This document shows positions 63,917-64,000 of a stretch of DNA of 64,000 bases, one piece after another (the first letter of the stretch is position 1; each line of letters opens with the position of its first letter). Position numbers and translations under genes: made by a program. The notes under the pieces were generated by a model. It saw only the letters and a list, made by a program, of their open reading frames with translations. It ran no database searches and was not told the origin of the DNA. The DNA comes from F23-B02 sp963625655 (lineage in GTDB: Bacteria > Bacillota > Clostridia > Oscillospirales > Oscillospiraceae). The stretch covers positions 17,682-81,681 of the forward strand of contig CAVFTS010000003.1 of NCBI GenBank assembly GCA_963625655.1, in the 5' to 3' direction.

Positions 63917-64000
63917 TCATTATCGGAAAATAAAAGTAGAGCATAACAGAAAGATCCTTTAAAATGAAGTTGCTACACGCCACAAGAAAGGACTCTGTAT

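Overview
The window reads as chromosome of a low-complexity-genome Firmicute of the class Clostridia, most like the gut Oscillospirales/Ruminococcaceae group. The evidence is GC-rich coding sequence with strong Shine-Dalgarno sites, CIRCE/HrcA heat-shock operators, formate-tetrahydrofolate ligase, an SLH-domain surface protein, BMP-type and polar amino acid ABC lipoproteins, and a DUF4358 lipoprotein. This assignment is inference from gene content and protein flavour; no 16S gene is present.

Layout. 1-564: 3' end of a hexokinase. 626-3526: Fur/Zur-type regulator and a zinc-type ABC importer in one operon. 3605-6016: polar amino acid ABC importer. 6114-7389: a secreted anchored protein and a CIRCE-controlled Hsp20. 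7520-9472: LysR regulator, a YbaK/ProX fragment and a membrane protein. 9698-13909: a phosphatase-kinase/STAS/HD-hydrolase/STAS-kinase signalling operon. 14071-25192: an arginine-pyrimidine block (argG, argH, amino acid importer, argF, carA, and carB fused in frame to a diaminopimelate epimerase domain), with an ARG box at the front. 25243-32271: a decayed, rearranged prophage-like element at a tRNA-Ala(GGC) gene, with long direct repeats at both ends, an intact integrase and repressor, and truncated phage genes in alternating orientations.

32376-34275: M18 aminopeptidase and a MogA/MoaB protein. 34452-41233: an F-type ATP synthase operon in which a second b-like segment, the C-terminal part of delta, and alpha form one 744-codon reading frame. 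41335-48535: YoaK-like membrane protein, MATE pump with divergent LysR, Fhs, two lipoproteins and an acyl-ACP thioesterase. 48614-51318: a response-regulator remnant, an SLH/lysozyme surface protein with a long DPSPSP linker, and an aquaporin. 51335-54776: nucleoside salvage (tdk, udk, deoD and a nucleoside-type BMP lipoprotein). 54935-56963: CIRCE-groES-groEL. 57069-63497: MATE pump behind a two-hairpin leader, tRNA-binding protein, lipoprotein, prfB without the usual frameshift, and two CNNM/CBS transporters. 63670-63847: initiator tRNA-Met with its own promoter and terminator.

The least ordinary items are the b-delta-alpha ATP synthase fusion, the CarB-DapF fusion in which the first catalytic cysteine position of DapF is alanine, the STAS/HD/STAS-kinase operon, the tandem-hairpin leader before the MATE gene, a dispersed repeat that sits just behind terminators, and the scrambled element with a small palindromic insertion in its duplicated tRNA end. 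All functional statements are from reading sequence and family knowledge; no database search was run.
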